Shown one piece after another: positions 4,290-11,303 of a stretch of DNA of 19,401 bases. A program made the translations under genes and the position numbers. The stretch's first letter is position 1. The number at the start of each line of letters is the position of its first letter. Under the pieces are notes generated by a model. The model had not been told where the DNA came from and made no database searches. It saw only the letters and a list, made by a program, of their open reading frames with translations. Source of the stretch: Ruminiclostridium sp. (lineage in GTDB: Bacteria > Bacillota_A > Clostridia > Oscillospirales > Oscillospiraceae); the NCBI GenBank assembly GCA_017521345.1, contig JAFXCU010000096.1, positions 1 to 19,401 on the forward strand. Direction: 5' to 3'.

Positions 4290-5864
4290 TCAAACTTCGG
4301 ATAGGGTAAAGGTGAACTCGGTGAAGCCGTCCTGGCTGGTGACGGTGATGTCCTCCTTGTAGGTGTTGAGGATGGTCTTGACGATGTACAGGCCCAGGCC
4401 CACCCCCTCCTTGTGGGCCGAGCGGGAGCCGTCGGCCTTGTGGAAGCGGTCGAAGATGTGGGCCAGCTGCTGGGGCGGGATGGTCTCGCCCTCGTTGCCG
4501 ATGGCGATGTAGGCCTTGCCCCGCTGGGTGGTGATCTTCAGGGTGAGCAGCCCCTTGGGGGCGGCGAACTTCACGGCGTTGTCCAGCAGGTTGTAGCACA
4601 CCTGGGTGACGGCGTCCGGGTCGCCCCAGACCATCACAGGGCCATCGGGCAGCTCGGTCTGGACGTCCAGGTCCTTCTCGGTGATCTTGGCCTCCAGGCT
4701 CACCAGCACCCGCAGGAGGACCTCCAGCACGTCGAACTGCTCCTGGGCAGCCACACGCTCCGAGGATTGGAGCCGGGAGAGCTCCAGCATCCGGCGGACC
4801 AGGCGGGACAGGCGGCGGGTCTCCGAGGAGATGACCTGGAGGGATTCCCGCTCCTTCTCCGGGGGAATGGTGCCGTCCAGGATGCCTTCGGCAAAGCCGG
4901 CGATGGTGGTCATGGGGGTCTTGAGCTCGTGGGAGACGTTGGCCACAAACTCGCTGCGCTTCTGCTCCGCCTGGGCCAGGGAGTCGGCCATGGCATTGAA
5001 GGCCAGGGCCAGCTCGCCGATCTCATCGGTGCGGTGGGTGTACTCGGTGAAGCGGGTCTCCACTTCGCCCCGGGCGAACTTGTTGGCCGCCTTGCTCATG
5101 CCCTTCAGGGGGTCAATGATCCGCTGGACGGCCACCGAGCACAGCAGAAGGGAGATCAGCAGGACGGCGGCCGCCGTCACCAGGAAGAGCTGGAAGGTGT
5201 TTTCCAGGAAGGTCAGGGCGGCGGTGGCATCCGAGGCCACGAAGAGGATGCCCAGGGGGTCCGGGTTGGTGATCTGCTCCCGGGTGAGGGGATCGATGGT
5301 GTAGGTGACGATGGGCACACCAGTGACGAAGCACTCCATGGGCAGGAGGCTGTTGAAGGTGGTGGTGCCGCTGTAGGTCATCTTGTCCATGAGCTGGTCC
5401 ACCACCCACTCGGGCACGTAGGCCCCCTGGATGGAGGCGGCACCCTCCGGGTCGGCTCCGGTGGCGTAGAGGACCCGGCCGTCGGGCTGACACAGGAGGA
5501 TGGTGGAGTTGGAGATCATGGCCACCGAGGACAGGTAGGACCGGAAGTTGGGGCTGGACAGGGTCATGCCGTCGCTGATGGCCGAGTTGGCGTAGGCCGA
5601 GATGTAGGAGATGTTCCGCTCGGCGGCCTTCTGGCTCTCGTTCTGCTGGTAGCGGAAGGAGAGAGCCAGGAAGCTGGTGCCCAGGAGGGTCATGGAAAAG
5701 ACGATGAGGCAGATGATGAGGGTCAGCTGCCGGTTGTACATACTGGTCTGCTTGGGCCGGGCCTGCTGGTGGGCGGTCTGGCGGGCCTGCTGTGCCTGCT
5801 TGGCCTGCTGTGCCTGTTGGGCTTGCTGGGCCTTCTGGGCTTTCTGTTGGGCTTTGTCGGTCAT
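4290..5864 (-). CDS. Membrane sensor histidine kinase
   Basis: A 524-aa sensor kinase that autophosphorylates and passes phosphate to the adjacent regulator. The first 40 residues are a Gln/Ala/Lys-rich low-complexity cytoplasmic leader. TM1 is about 44-70, an extracytoplasmic sensor of about 150 residues follows, TM2 is about 222-246, and a HAMP linker runs about 247-300. The HisKA H-box is FVANVSHELKTPMTT with His312 as phosphoacceptor. The HATPase domain has the N-box NLLDNAVKF (Asn429), a G1 region GNEGETIPP in which the usual Asp-x-Gly is Asn-Glu-Gly (a common variant), the F-box IFDRFHKAD and the G2 box GVGLGLYIVK. It starts 13 bases after the regulator's stop codon. The architecture is PhoR/WalK-like; the signal is unknown. 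Confidence 0.93.
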   Translation of the reverse strand: MTDKAQQKAQKAQQAQQAQQAKQAQQARQTAHQQARPKQTSMYNRQLTLIICLIVFSMTLLGTSFLALSFRYQQNESQKAAERNISYISAYANSAISDGMTLSSPNFRSYLSSVAMISNSTILLCQPDGRVLYATGADPEGAASIQGAYVPEWVVDQLMDKMTYSGTTTFNSLLPMECFVTGVPIVTYTIDPLTREQITNPDPLGILFVASDATAALTFLENTFQLFLVTAAAVLLISLLLCSVAVQRIIDPLKGMSKAANKFARGEVETRFTEYTHRTDEIGELALAFNAMADSLAQAEQKRSEFVANVSHELKTPMTTIAGFAEGILDGTIPPEKERESLQVISSETRRLSRLVRRMLELSRLQSSERVAAQEQFDVLEVLLRVLVSLEAKITEKDLDVQTELPDGPVMVWGDPDAVTQVCYNLLDNAVKFAAPKGLLTLKITTQRGKAYIAIGNEGETIPPQQLAHIFDRFHKADGSRSAHKEGVGLGLYIVKTILNTYKEDITVTSQDGFTEFTFTLSEV

Positions 5865-5877
5865 AGGCGGACCTCAC

Positions 5878-6564
5878 TCAGCCGTTCTGGAGCTCGAACT
5901 TGTAGCCCACGCCCCAGACGGTCTTCAGGGACCACTGCTCGCTGACCCCCTCCAGCTTTTCCCGCAGACGCTTGATGTGGACGTCCACCGTGCGGGAGTC
6001 GCCGAAGTAGTCAAAGCCCCAGACCTCGTCCAGCAGATGGTTCCGGGTGAAGACCCGGTTGGGGGAGGAGGCCAGGTGGAAGAGGAGCTCCAGCTCCTTG
6101 GGGGGAGTGTCGATGCGGGTGCCCTTTACCTCCAGCTCGTAGGAGTCCAGGTTGATGACCAGGCCGTCGAAGGTCAGGCGGCGGGCCTTGACCTCCTCGT
6201 CTCCCAGACGGCGGAGAACGGCGTGGACCCGGGCCAGGAGTTCCTTCATCTCGAAGGGCTTGACGATGTAGTCATCGGCGCCCATCTCCAGGCCGGCCAC
6301 CTTGTCGATGGTCTCGCCCTTGGCGGTGAGCATGATGATGGGGGTGGAATCGGTCTCACGGATCTTGGCGCAGACCTGCCAGCCGTCCATGACGGGGAGC
6401 ATGATGTCCAGCAGGACCAGGTCGGGGCGGAAGACCCGGTAGAGGTCCAGAGCCTTGCCGCCGTCCTCGGCCACCATGGTCTCGTAGCCTTCCTTCTTTA
6501 AGTAGAGGTTCACCAGCTCAGCGATGTTGCTGTCGTCCTCTACGATGAGTACCTTTCTTGCCAT
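5878..6564 (-). CDS. OmpR/PhoB-family response regulator
   Basis: A 228-aa DNA-binding regulator. The receiver domain (1-120) has the acidic pair Glu9/Asp10-Asp11 (LIVEDD), phosphoacceptor Asp53 (LVLLDIMLP), Thr80 (IIMLTAKG) and Lys102 (DDYIVKPF). The C-terminal winged helix (about 130-226) has the typical PPKELELLFHLASSPNRVF, the recognition helix region SRTVDVHIKRLREKL and the closing WGVGYKFE. AGAGGTG lies 9 bases before the ATG at 6564; an upstream in-frame GTG at 6576 is too close to it. First gene of a two-gene operon with the kinase. The target genes cannot be told from sequence. Confidence 0.95.
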   Translation of the reverse strand: MARKVLIVEDDSNIAELVNLYLKKEGYETMVAEDGGKALDLYRVFRPDLVLLDIMLPVMDGWQVCAKIRETDSTPIIMLTAKGETIDKVAGLEMGADDYIVKPFEMKELLARVHAVLRRLGDEEVKARRLTFDGLVINLDSYELEVKGTRIDTPPKELELLFHLASSPNRVFTRNHLLDEVWGFDYFGDSRTVDVHIKRLREKLEGVSEQWSLKTVWGVGYKFELQNG

Positions 6565-6597
6565 ATACAAAAACACCTCTTTCTGTGGAATGTTCTG

Positions 6598-6626
6598 AGG
6601 ATAGGATAGCAGAAAAGTTTGAACAA
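6598..6626 (-). promoter_or_regulatory. Probable promoter of the two-component operon
   Basis: On the minus strand TTGTTC (6621-6626), a 17-base spacer and TATCCT (6598-6603), about 35 bp upstream of the response regulator start. Confidence 0.5.
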
Positions 6627-6730
6627 ATCTGCTGTTTTTATGAATTATATCATATTTTTCTCCCGGATGGTATAGCCGGAGGGGGTCGGGGGCATGATAG
6701 GGGAGAACCGTTCAGAAAGGAGATGTGACC

Positions 6731-6859
6731 ATGAACAACAACACCAACAACCAGAACAGCGCAAAGGACTACAAGTCCTCCGGCGGCCAGAGCCAGCAGA
6801 AGAAGGAGCAGCGTAAGTCCTCCGGTTCTGCTCCCGGCAAGCAGTCCGGCAGCAACTGA
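6731..6859 (+). CDS. Small hydrophilic Asn/Ser/Lys/Gln-rich protein (42 aa)
   Basis: A short ORF with a strong ribosome binding site (GAAAGGAGA, 7 bases before the ATG) and its own terminator 15 bases after the stop, so it is very likely translated. The product begins MNNNTNNQNSAKDYKSSGG and ends SAPGKQSGSN. It has no hydrophobic stretch, no Cys, Trp or Phe, a net positive charge, and is almost surely disordered. I do not recognise a family. Its composition recalls small spore or stress proteins of Firmicutes, but it lacks the alpha/beta SASP signature. The gene stands alone between the divergent two-component operon and the phage cluster. Confidence 0.75.
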   Translation: MNNNTNNQNSAKDYKSSGGQSQQKKEQRKSSGSAPGKQSGSN

Positions 6860-6874
6860 AGAAAGTCTGCGTGC

Positions 6875-6918
6875 AGCCCAGGGGAAACTCCAGAGTGAGT
6901 TTCCCCTGGGCTTTTTTG
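6875..6918 (+). terminator. Strong intrinsic terminator after the 42-aa gene
   Basis: A perfect 15-bp stem AGCCCAGGGGAAACT (6875-6889) pairs with 6898-6912 around an 8-nt loop, followed by a T-run. It insulates the phage operon from host transcription. Confidence 0.92.
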
Positions 6919-7009
6919 CTTTTGTTTGCGAAAGCACCCCGGGGAAAAGCTGGGACAGGAGGGAAGGGTTCGGGACAGGAAAAACCAAGCCGAAAATTAT
7001 TTTTTGAAA

Positions 7010-7029
7010 CGTGTACGTTTGCGTACACG
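7010..7029. promoter_or_regulatory. 20-bp palindrome upstream of the phage late operon
   Basis: CGTGTACG (7010-7017) and its exact inverse CGTACACG (7022-7029) flank TTTG, 41 bp upstream of the first phage gene and inside the only noncoding gap ahead of the operon. The two-fold symmetry and position suit an operator for a dimeric regulator. The RNA could also fold as a short hairpin without a T-run directly after it. The binding protein is unknown. Confidence 0.4.
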
Positions 7030-7070
7030 AAACCCCGTTTTTTCGCCTATTAGTGAAAGGAGGTTTGCCT

Positions 7071-7394
7071 ATGACCAAACGAAACGTAAATAGGCAGGAG
7101 GTCCTCCGCCGGATGCTGGCCCTGGCCACCGGGGGCGCCAACGACCCGGTGAAGCTGGCCTATCTGGGGGAAGAGGACCGGGAGGAAATCGCCAAGCTGG
7201 ACCTGAGGTGTCTGGCTGAGTTCAAACGACACGCCAATGGGGCGGTAGAAGTGAAGCTGACGGACAGGGCAGATATCTTCCAACAGATCCTGGATCAGCT
7301 GGAGGAAGAGAAGGAGGACTCCGCATCTGCTGCCTTCCTGCGGGCCCTGGAGGGGGACCGTGAGATCCAGACCGAGCTGGTCTCCCGGCGATGA
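7071..7394 (+). CDS. Probable phage terminase small subunit
   Basis: A 107-aa, highly charged protein, expected to bind the phage packaging site and recruit the large terminase. It begins MTKRNVNRQEVLRRMLALA; a helical N-terminal part (about 6-45) is followed by a segment LKFDRADI-like (VKLTDRADIFQQILDQLEEE) that resembles the oligomerisation region of PBSX-type small subunits. AAAGGAGG lies 6 bases before the ATG; an upstream open extension to 7011 has no ribosome binding site. It overlaps the large terminase by ATGA. The assignment rests mainly on position and helical content; sequence similarity to known small subunits is weak to the eye. Confidence 0.7.
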   Translation: MTKRNVNRQEVLRRMLALATGGANDPVKLAYLGEEDREEIAKLDLRCLAEFKRHANGAVEVKLTDRADIFQQILDQLEEEKEDSASAAFLRALEGDREIQTELVSRR

Positions 7395-8659
7395 TTCAGG
7401 CCTTTTCTCCCAAGCAGAGGCAGGTGCTGGGGTGGTGGCGGCAGGGGGCGGAGACAGCGGGGATGGACGCCATCATCTGTGACGGGGCGGTCCGCAGCGG
7501 CAAGACCCTGTGCCTGGGGCTGTCCTTTCTCCTCTGGACCATGACCAGGTTTCACCGGCAGCAGTTCGCCCTGTGCGGCAAGACCACCGAGTCGGTCCGG
7601 CGGAACCTTCTGTCCAGTGTGCTTCCCCTGCTGGAGGAACTGGGCTTTGCCTGGGAGGAGAAGATCTCCCGGAACTGGATGAAGGTCCGGTTTGGGGGAC
7701 GGGAGAACACCTTCTTTCTCTTTGGTGGCAAGGACGAGGGGAGCGCCGCTCTCATCCAGGGGGTCACCCTGGCGGGGGTCCTGCTGGATGAGGTGGCCCT
7801 GATGCCCCGTTCCTTTGTGGAGCAGGCCTGCGCCCGGTGCTCGGTGACGGGGGCCAAGTTCTGGTTCTCCTGCAACCCGGAAGGGCCGGGACACTGGTTC
7901 TACAAGGAGTGGATCTGCAAGGCGGAGGAGCGAAGGACCCTCCACCTGCGGTTCTTCATGGAGGACAACCCTGCCCTGTCCGAGGAGACCCGCCAGCGAT
8001 ATGAGCGGGCCTTTCAGGGGGCCTTCTACCGGCGGTTCGTTCTGGGGGAGTGGACGGCTGCCGAGGGGCTGGTCTACGACTTCTTCGATGAGAGCCTGGT
8101 CCGGGAGGCACCGGAAGGAGAGGCAGAGGAGTGGGTCATTTCCTGCGACTACGGCACGGTGAACCCCACCTCCATGGGTCTGTGGGGGAGGTATGGGGAG
8201 ACCTGGTACCGGGTGAAGGAATACTACTACGATGCCCGGGAGGAAAAACGCCAGCAGACCGACCAGGAGTATGCGGGCCATTTGCGGGAACTGGCAGGGG
8301 ACCGGGAGATCCGGGCGGTGGTGGCCGACCCCTCAGCGGCCTCCTTTCTGGAGGTCCTTCGGCGGGAGGGCTGGCCGGTGCGGAAGGCCAAAAACGACGT
8401 GCTGTCGGGCATCCGTCTCACCGCCGACGCCCTGAAGAGCGGGCGGGTGGTCATCTGCGCCCCCTGCGCCGACGCCATCCGGGAGTTTGGCTCCTACTGC
8501 TGGGACCTTACCGACGGGGATAAGGACCGGGTAAAGAAGCAGTTCGACCACGCCATGGACGAGATCCGGTACTTCGTGGCCACGGTGGTGAGCCCGGAGG
8601 CGGGGGGCTTCTGGGCGGGGGTGGTGGAGAGGAAGCATCCTCATTTTGGCTCCCTCTGA
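7391..8659 (+). CDS. Phage terminase large subunit (PBSX family)
   Basis: A 422-aa DNA-packaging ATPase/nuclease. The Walker A motif is GAVRSGKT (32-39), Walker B is GVLLDE (129-134), and a coupling/motif C region is KFWFSCNPEGPGHWF (156-170). The nuclease domain has Asp253 (SCDYGTVNPTS), Asp313 (VADPSAAS) and Asp387/Asp390 (FDHAMDEIRYF), giving the expected acidic cluster. The length is normal for the family. The last four codons and the stop (TTTGGCTCCCTCTGA) are also the left end of an inverted-repeat element, so the C-terminus (FGSL) was probably altered by an insertion; no catalytic residue is affected. It overlaps the small subunit by 4 nt. Confidence 0.95.
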   Translation: MIQAFSPKQRQVLGWWRQGAETAGMDAIICDGAVRSGKTLCLGLSFLLWTMTRFHRQQFALCGKTTESVRRNLLSSVLPLLEELGFAWEEKISRNWMKVRFGGRENTFFLFGGKDEGSAALIQGVTLAGVLLDEVALMPRSFVEQACARCSVTGAKFWFSCNPEGPGHWFYKEWICKAEERRTLHLRFFMEDNPALSEETRQRYERAFQGAFYRRFVLGEWTAAEGLVYDFFDESLVREAPEGEAEEWVISCDYGTVNPTSMGLWGRYGETWYRVKEYYYDAREEKRQQTDQEYAGHLRELAGDREIRAVVADPSAASFLEVLRREGWPVRKAKNDVLSGIRLTADALKSGRVVICAPCADAIREFGSYCWDLTDGDKDRVKKQFDHAMDEIRYFVATVVSPEAGGFWAGVVERKHPHFGSL

Positions 8660-8790
8660 CGAGGGAGCTGGCATGGCGAAGCCATGACTGAGGGAGAGAT
8701 AAAGGAAGTGAAGGTTTGTACTGACCTTCCCATTGCGGTATCTCTCCCTCCGCCCCTTCGGGGCACCTCCCTCGTCAGAGGGAGGCTAAA
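8644..8790. mobile_element. MITE-like inverted-repeat element (147 bp) between terminase and portal
   Basis: The left end TTTTGGCTCCCTCTGACGAG and the inverse of the right end (TTTAGCCTCCCTCTGACGAG) match at 18 of 20 bases, and the arms stay related for about 55 bases to an AGGGAGAGATA block. Internal hairpins are CTCCCTC/GAGGGAG, CATGGC-GAA-GCCATG (left), GCCCC-TTC-GGGGC (right) and a central AAGGT/ACCTT. Segment 8668-8690 is identical to 4193-4215 in the host element, so the two are related. No translated ORF inside has a ribosome binding site. CTCCCTCTGACGAGGGAG-type repeats are, to my recollection, common in gut Oscillospiraceae genomes. Confidence 0.7.
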
Positions 8791-8811
8791 TACAAAGGAG
8801 GAAAGAATACC

Positions 8812-10014
8812 ATGCCATTATTCAAACGAGAGAGGAGGGAGGGGAACCCTCCGGCGGCTGTCCAGCTGCGTCAGGCCGACCGGCACCCCTTCCGGTTGGT
8901 GGACGGGTACATCCCCCTCCACCAGCCGGAGTTCAGCCTGTACCGGTCCATCCGGGAGGCCATCCCTGTGGTGGACGCCGCCATTCTGAAGCTGATCCGG
9001 CTCACCGGCGGGGTGGAGGCGGCCTGCCAGGACAAAAGGGCGGAGCGGGAGCTGAACGAATTCCTGCGGACCGTCCCCGCCGGGTGGAACCAGCGGGGTA
9101 TCCAGGCCTTTCTGGACGGCTACCTGGACTGCCTGCTCACCTGCGGCCGGGCGGTGGGGGAGATCGTCCCCAGCCGGGATGGCCGGGAGATCGCTGCCGT
9201 CCTTTGTGGGAACGTGTCCGACATTGAGGTGAAGGAGGAGGGGAACCCTCTGGACATCCGGCTGGCCCAGCGCCGGCCCGACGGCACCACCCAGGTGCTG
9301 CCCCGGCAGGATCTGCTCCTTTTCACCCCCTACAGCCCCAGTCCGGAGAACCCCTACGGGGTGTCTCTTCTTCACAGCATGCCCTTTCTGGCCGGCATCC
9401 TGCTGAAGATCTATCAGACCCTGGGGGCCAACTGGGAGCGGGCGGGGAATGTCCGCTTTGCCGTGGTGTACAAGCCCGGGGAGGAGGGCCTGGACAGCCG
9501 CAGGCTCCAGGAGCGCAGCCAGATGCTGGCCCAGCGGTGGTCGGAGGCCATGCAGAGCACCCGGGCCGGATCCGTCCGGGACTTTGTGGCTACGGGGGAT
9601 GTGGAGATCAAGGTCATCGGGGCTGAGTGCGACATCCCCGACTGTCAGGCCCCGGTGCGGCTCATCATCGAGCAGCTCATCGCCCAGACGGGCATTCCGC
9701 CCTTCCTGCTGGGGCTCAACTGGTCCTCCACCGAGCGGATGAGCAGCCAGCAGGCCGACATCATGACCAGCGAGCTCACCGCTCTGCGGCGGACCCTGAC
9801 CCCGGTGGTGGAGAAGATCTGCCGTCTGTGGCTGCGGATGCACGGGTACGACTGCCCCTTCACTGTGGAGTGGGAGGAGATCAACCTTCAGGACCAGGTG
9901 GAGGAGGCCAAGGCAGCCCTGTATCGCCGGCAGGCGGAAAGGCTGGAACGAGAAAACGTAAAGGAGGAATCCCATGAGAACCGTGACGAAAGAAGCCCAG
10001 ACCCAGCGGGCTGA
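8812..10014 (+). CDS. Phage portal protein
   Basis: A 400-aa protein forming the dodecameric DNA entry ring at one capsid vertex. The family pattern is an N-terminal region with VDAAILKLIRLTGG (about 60-73), a central alpha/beta stem, the QTLGANWERAGNVRFAVVYK segment (202-221), and the conserved C-terminal crown approach EQLIAQTGIPPFLLGL, then SSTERMSSQQADIM and an IRR-like helix (ELTALRRTLTPVVEKI). AAAGGAGG precedes the ATG, just outside the MITE-like element. The last 41 bases overlap the protease gene, so the basic tail (KEESHENRDERSPDPAG) is coded over the next gene's ribosome binding site and start. A portal in this position is certain by context and good by sequence. Confidence 0.9.
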   Translation: MPLFKRERREGNPPAAVQLRQADRHPFRLVDGYIPLHQPEFSLYRSIREAIPVVDAAILKLIRLTGGVEAACQDKRAERELNEFLRTVPAGWNQRGIQAFLDGYLDCLLTCGRAVGEIVPSRDGREIAAVLCGNVSDIEVKEEGNPLDIRLAQRRPDGTTQVLPRQDLLLFTPYSPSPENPYGVSLLHSMPFLAGILLKIYQTLGANWERAGNVRFAVVYKPGEEGLDSRRLQERSQMLAQRWSEAMQSTRAGSVRDFVATGDVEIKVIGAECDIPDCQAPVRLIIEQLIAQTGIPPFLLGLNWSSTERMSSQQADIMTSELTALRRTLTPVVEKICRLWLRMHGYDCPFTVEWEEINLQDQVEEAKAALYRRQAERLERENVKEESHENRDERSPDPAG

Positions 10015-10918
10015 CCCTGTGGAGGGGGAGCTGGGCCACATCAACACGTTGGCCCGCCGGGAGCTGACGGCAGAGGAGGTCTACACCTTTGCCGTCCGCC
10101 TGTGCGACAACCAGACCGACCGGGACGAGGAGTACTTTGACCGGGCGGCTCTGGAGAAGCTGGCCCAGCTCTTTGTGGGCAAGACCGGCATCTTTGACCA
10201 CTCCTGGAGCGCCAAGGACCAGACCGCCCGGATCTACCGGACGGAGCTGGTGGAGGAGCCTGGGGTGGTCACCCTGGCCGGGGAGCCCGGATGCTACCTG
10301 AAGGGGTATGCCTACATGCTCCGCACGGCGGAGAACGCCGCCCTCATCCAGGAGATCGAAGGGGGCATCAAGAAGGAGGTGAGTGTCAGCTGTGCCGTCA
10401 GCCGGTGCGTGTGCTCTATCTGCGGAAACGACATCCACGACCGGGCCCTGTGCAGCCACGAGAAGGGCCGCATCTACGAGGGCAAGCGGTGCATGGTGAA
10501 GCTGGAGAACCCCACCGATGCCTACGAGTGGTCCTTTGTGGCTGTCCCTGCCCAGCGGAACGCCGGGGTGGTGAAGGCCTACGGCACCGGCAAGACCCTG
10601 CGCCAGATGCTGGCCGGTCTGGACCGGTCTGGCCCCTGGCAGGCCGAGCTGCGCCAGCTGGAGAAGGAGGCAGAGACCGGGCGGAAGTACTTGGAGGGCC
10701 TGCGCCAGGAGACCGTCCGCCTGGGGCTTCTGGCCGAGAGGGACCTGGGGGGCGATGTCCTCCGGTCCATCGCCGACAAGCTGGAAGGGGAGGAGCTGGA
10801 AGCCCTCCGGGCCTGCTTTGAAAAGCGGCTGGAGAAGCAGATGGCCCTGCCCACCCAGTTGAGTTATGGAGGCAGGGGGAACAGTCCTGCCGGGGACGAC
10901 AACGCATTTTCTATTTAA
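9974..10918 (+). CDS. Prohead protease with zinc motif and C-terminal scaffold-like coiled coil
   Basis: A 314-aa protein. Residues about 35-200 look like a herpesvirus-type prohead protease fold: GIFDHSWSAKDQTARIY (His76 candidate), IKKEVSVSCAV (Ser137/Ser139 candidates) and AYEWSFVAVPAQRNAGV, a typical end of the domain. Between them is a Cys/His cluster (Cys145, Cys147, Cys150, Cys160, His162: CVCSICGNDIHDRALCSH) likely to bind zinc; similar CxxC...CxH inserts are known in some phage prohead proteases. Residues about 205-295 are a charged coiled coil suited to internal scaffolding. AAGGAGG lies 6 bases before the ATG. The catalytic residues are proposed from pattern only. Confidence 0.8.
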   Translation: MRTVTKEAQTQRADPVEGELGHINTLARRELTAEEVYTFAVRLCDNQTDRDEEYFDRAALEKLAQLFVGKTGIFDHSWSAKDQTARIYRTELVEEPGVVTLAGEPGCYLKGYAYMLRTAENAALIQEIEGGIKKEVSVSCAVSRCVCSICGNDIHDRALCSHEKGRIYEGKRCMVKLENPTDAYEWSFVAVPAQRNAGVVKAYGTGKTLRQMLAGLDRSGPWQAELRQLEKEAETGRKYLEGLRQETVRLGLLAERDLGGDVLRSIADKLEGEELEALRACFEKRLEKQMALPTQLSYGGRGNSPAGDDNAFSI

Positions 10919-10930
10919 GGAGGAACGAAT

Positions 10931-11278
10931 ATGAGCGTAGCATTCAACGGTATGGAAAACCAGGTGGTCACCTTCCGGGCAGAGACCGGCGAGGCAGGGG
11001 ATGTGGTGGCCATGGAGTACAACGACCAGGTGACCACGGCCTCTGACGGCACCGCCCCGGTGGGCATCCTGCTGAACAAGCGCTGTGACTACGGCGCCGT
11101 CCAGATCAAGGGCTTTGTTCAGGTGAACTACAGTGGCTCTGCCCCTGCTCTGGGCTGGAACAGCCTGGTGGCTGACGGCTCCGGCGGCCTGCGTCTGGCC
11201 GCCGATGGGGAGATCGGCAGACCCTGCCTGGTGGTGAACCTGAACACCTACAGCAAGATCGTGGGCCTGTTCCTGTGA
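10931..11278 (+). CDS. Capsid decoration/stabilisation protein
   Basis: A 115-aa beta-rich protein placed directly before the major capsid gene, the usual place for head decoration proteins. The sequence begins MSVAFNGMENQVVTFRAE, has DVVAMEYNDQVTTASDGTAPVGI and repeated Gly/Ser turns, and ends YSKIVGLFL. The pattern 'discard/refresh value' strands followed by PVGILLNK resembles DUF2190/gpD-like capsid stabilisers. AAGGAGG lies 7 bases before the ATG. No Cys-rich or catalytic features. Function is inferred from position and fold type. Confidence 0.7.
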   Translation: MSVAFNGMENQVVTFRAETGEAGDVVAMEYNDQVTTASDGTAPVGILLNKRCDYGAVQIKGFVQVNYSGSAPALGWNSLVADGSGGLRLAADGEIGRPCLVVNLNTYSKIVGLFL

Positions 11279-11303
11279 GACAGGCAGAAAGGATGTGTGA
11301 AAC

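Noticed and set aside
4413..5945. 510-codon open frame on the plus strand opposite the histidine kinase
   Set aside because: It lies fully antisense to a clear kinase, is Gly/His/Val-rich with no motifs, and has no ribosome binding site. Long antisense frames are expected in GC-rich DNA.
8684..8989. 101-codon frame starting inside the MITE-like element
   Set aside because: It has no ribosome binding site and runs out of frame into the portal gene, which has a strong ribosome binding site and family match.
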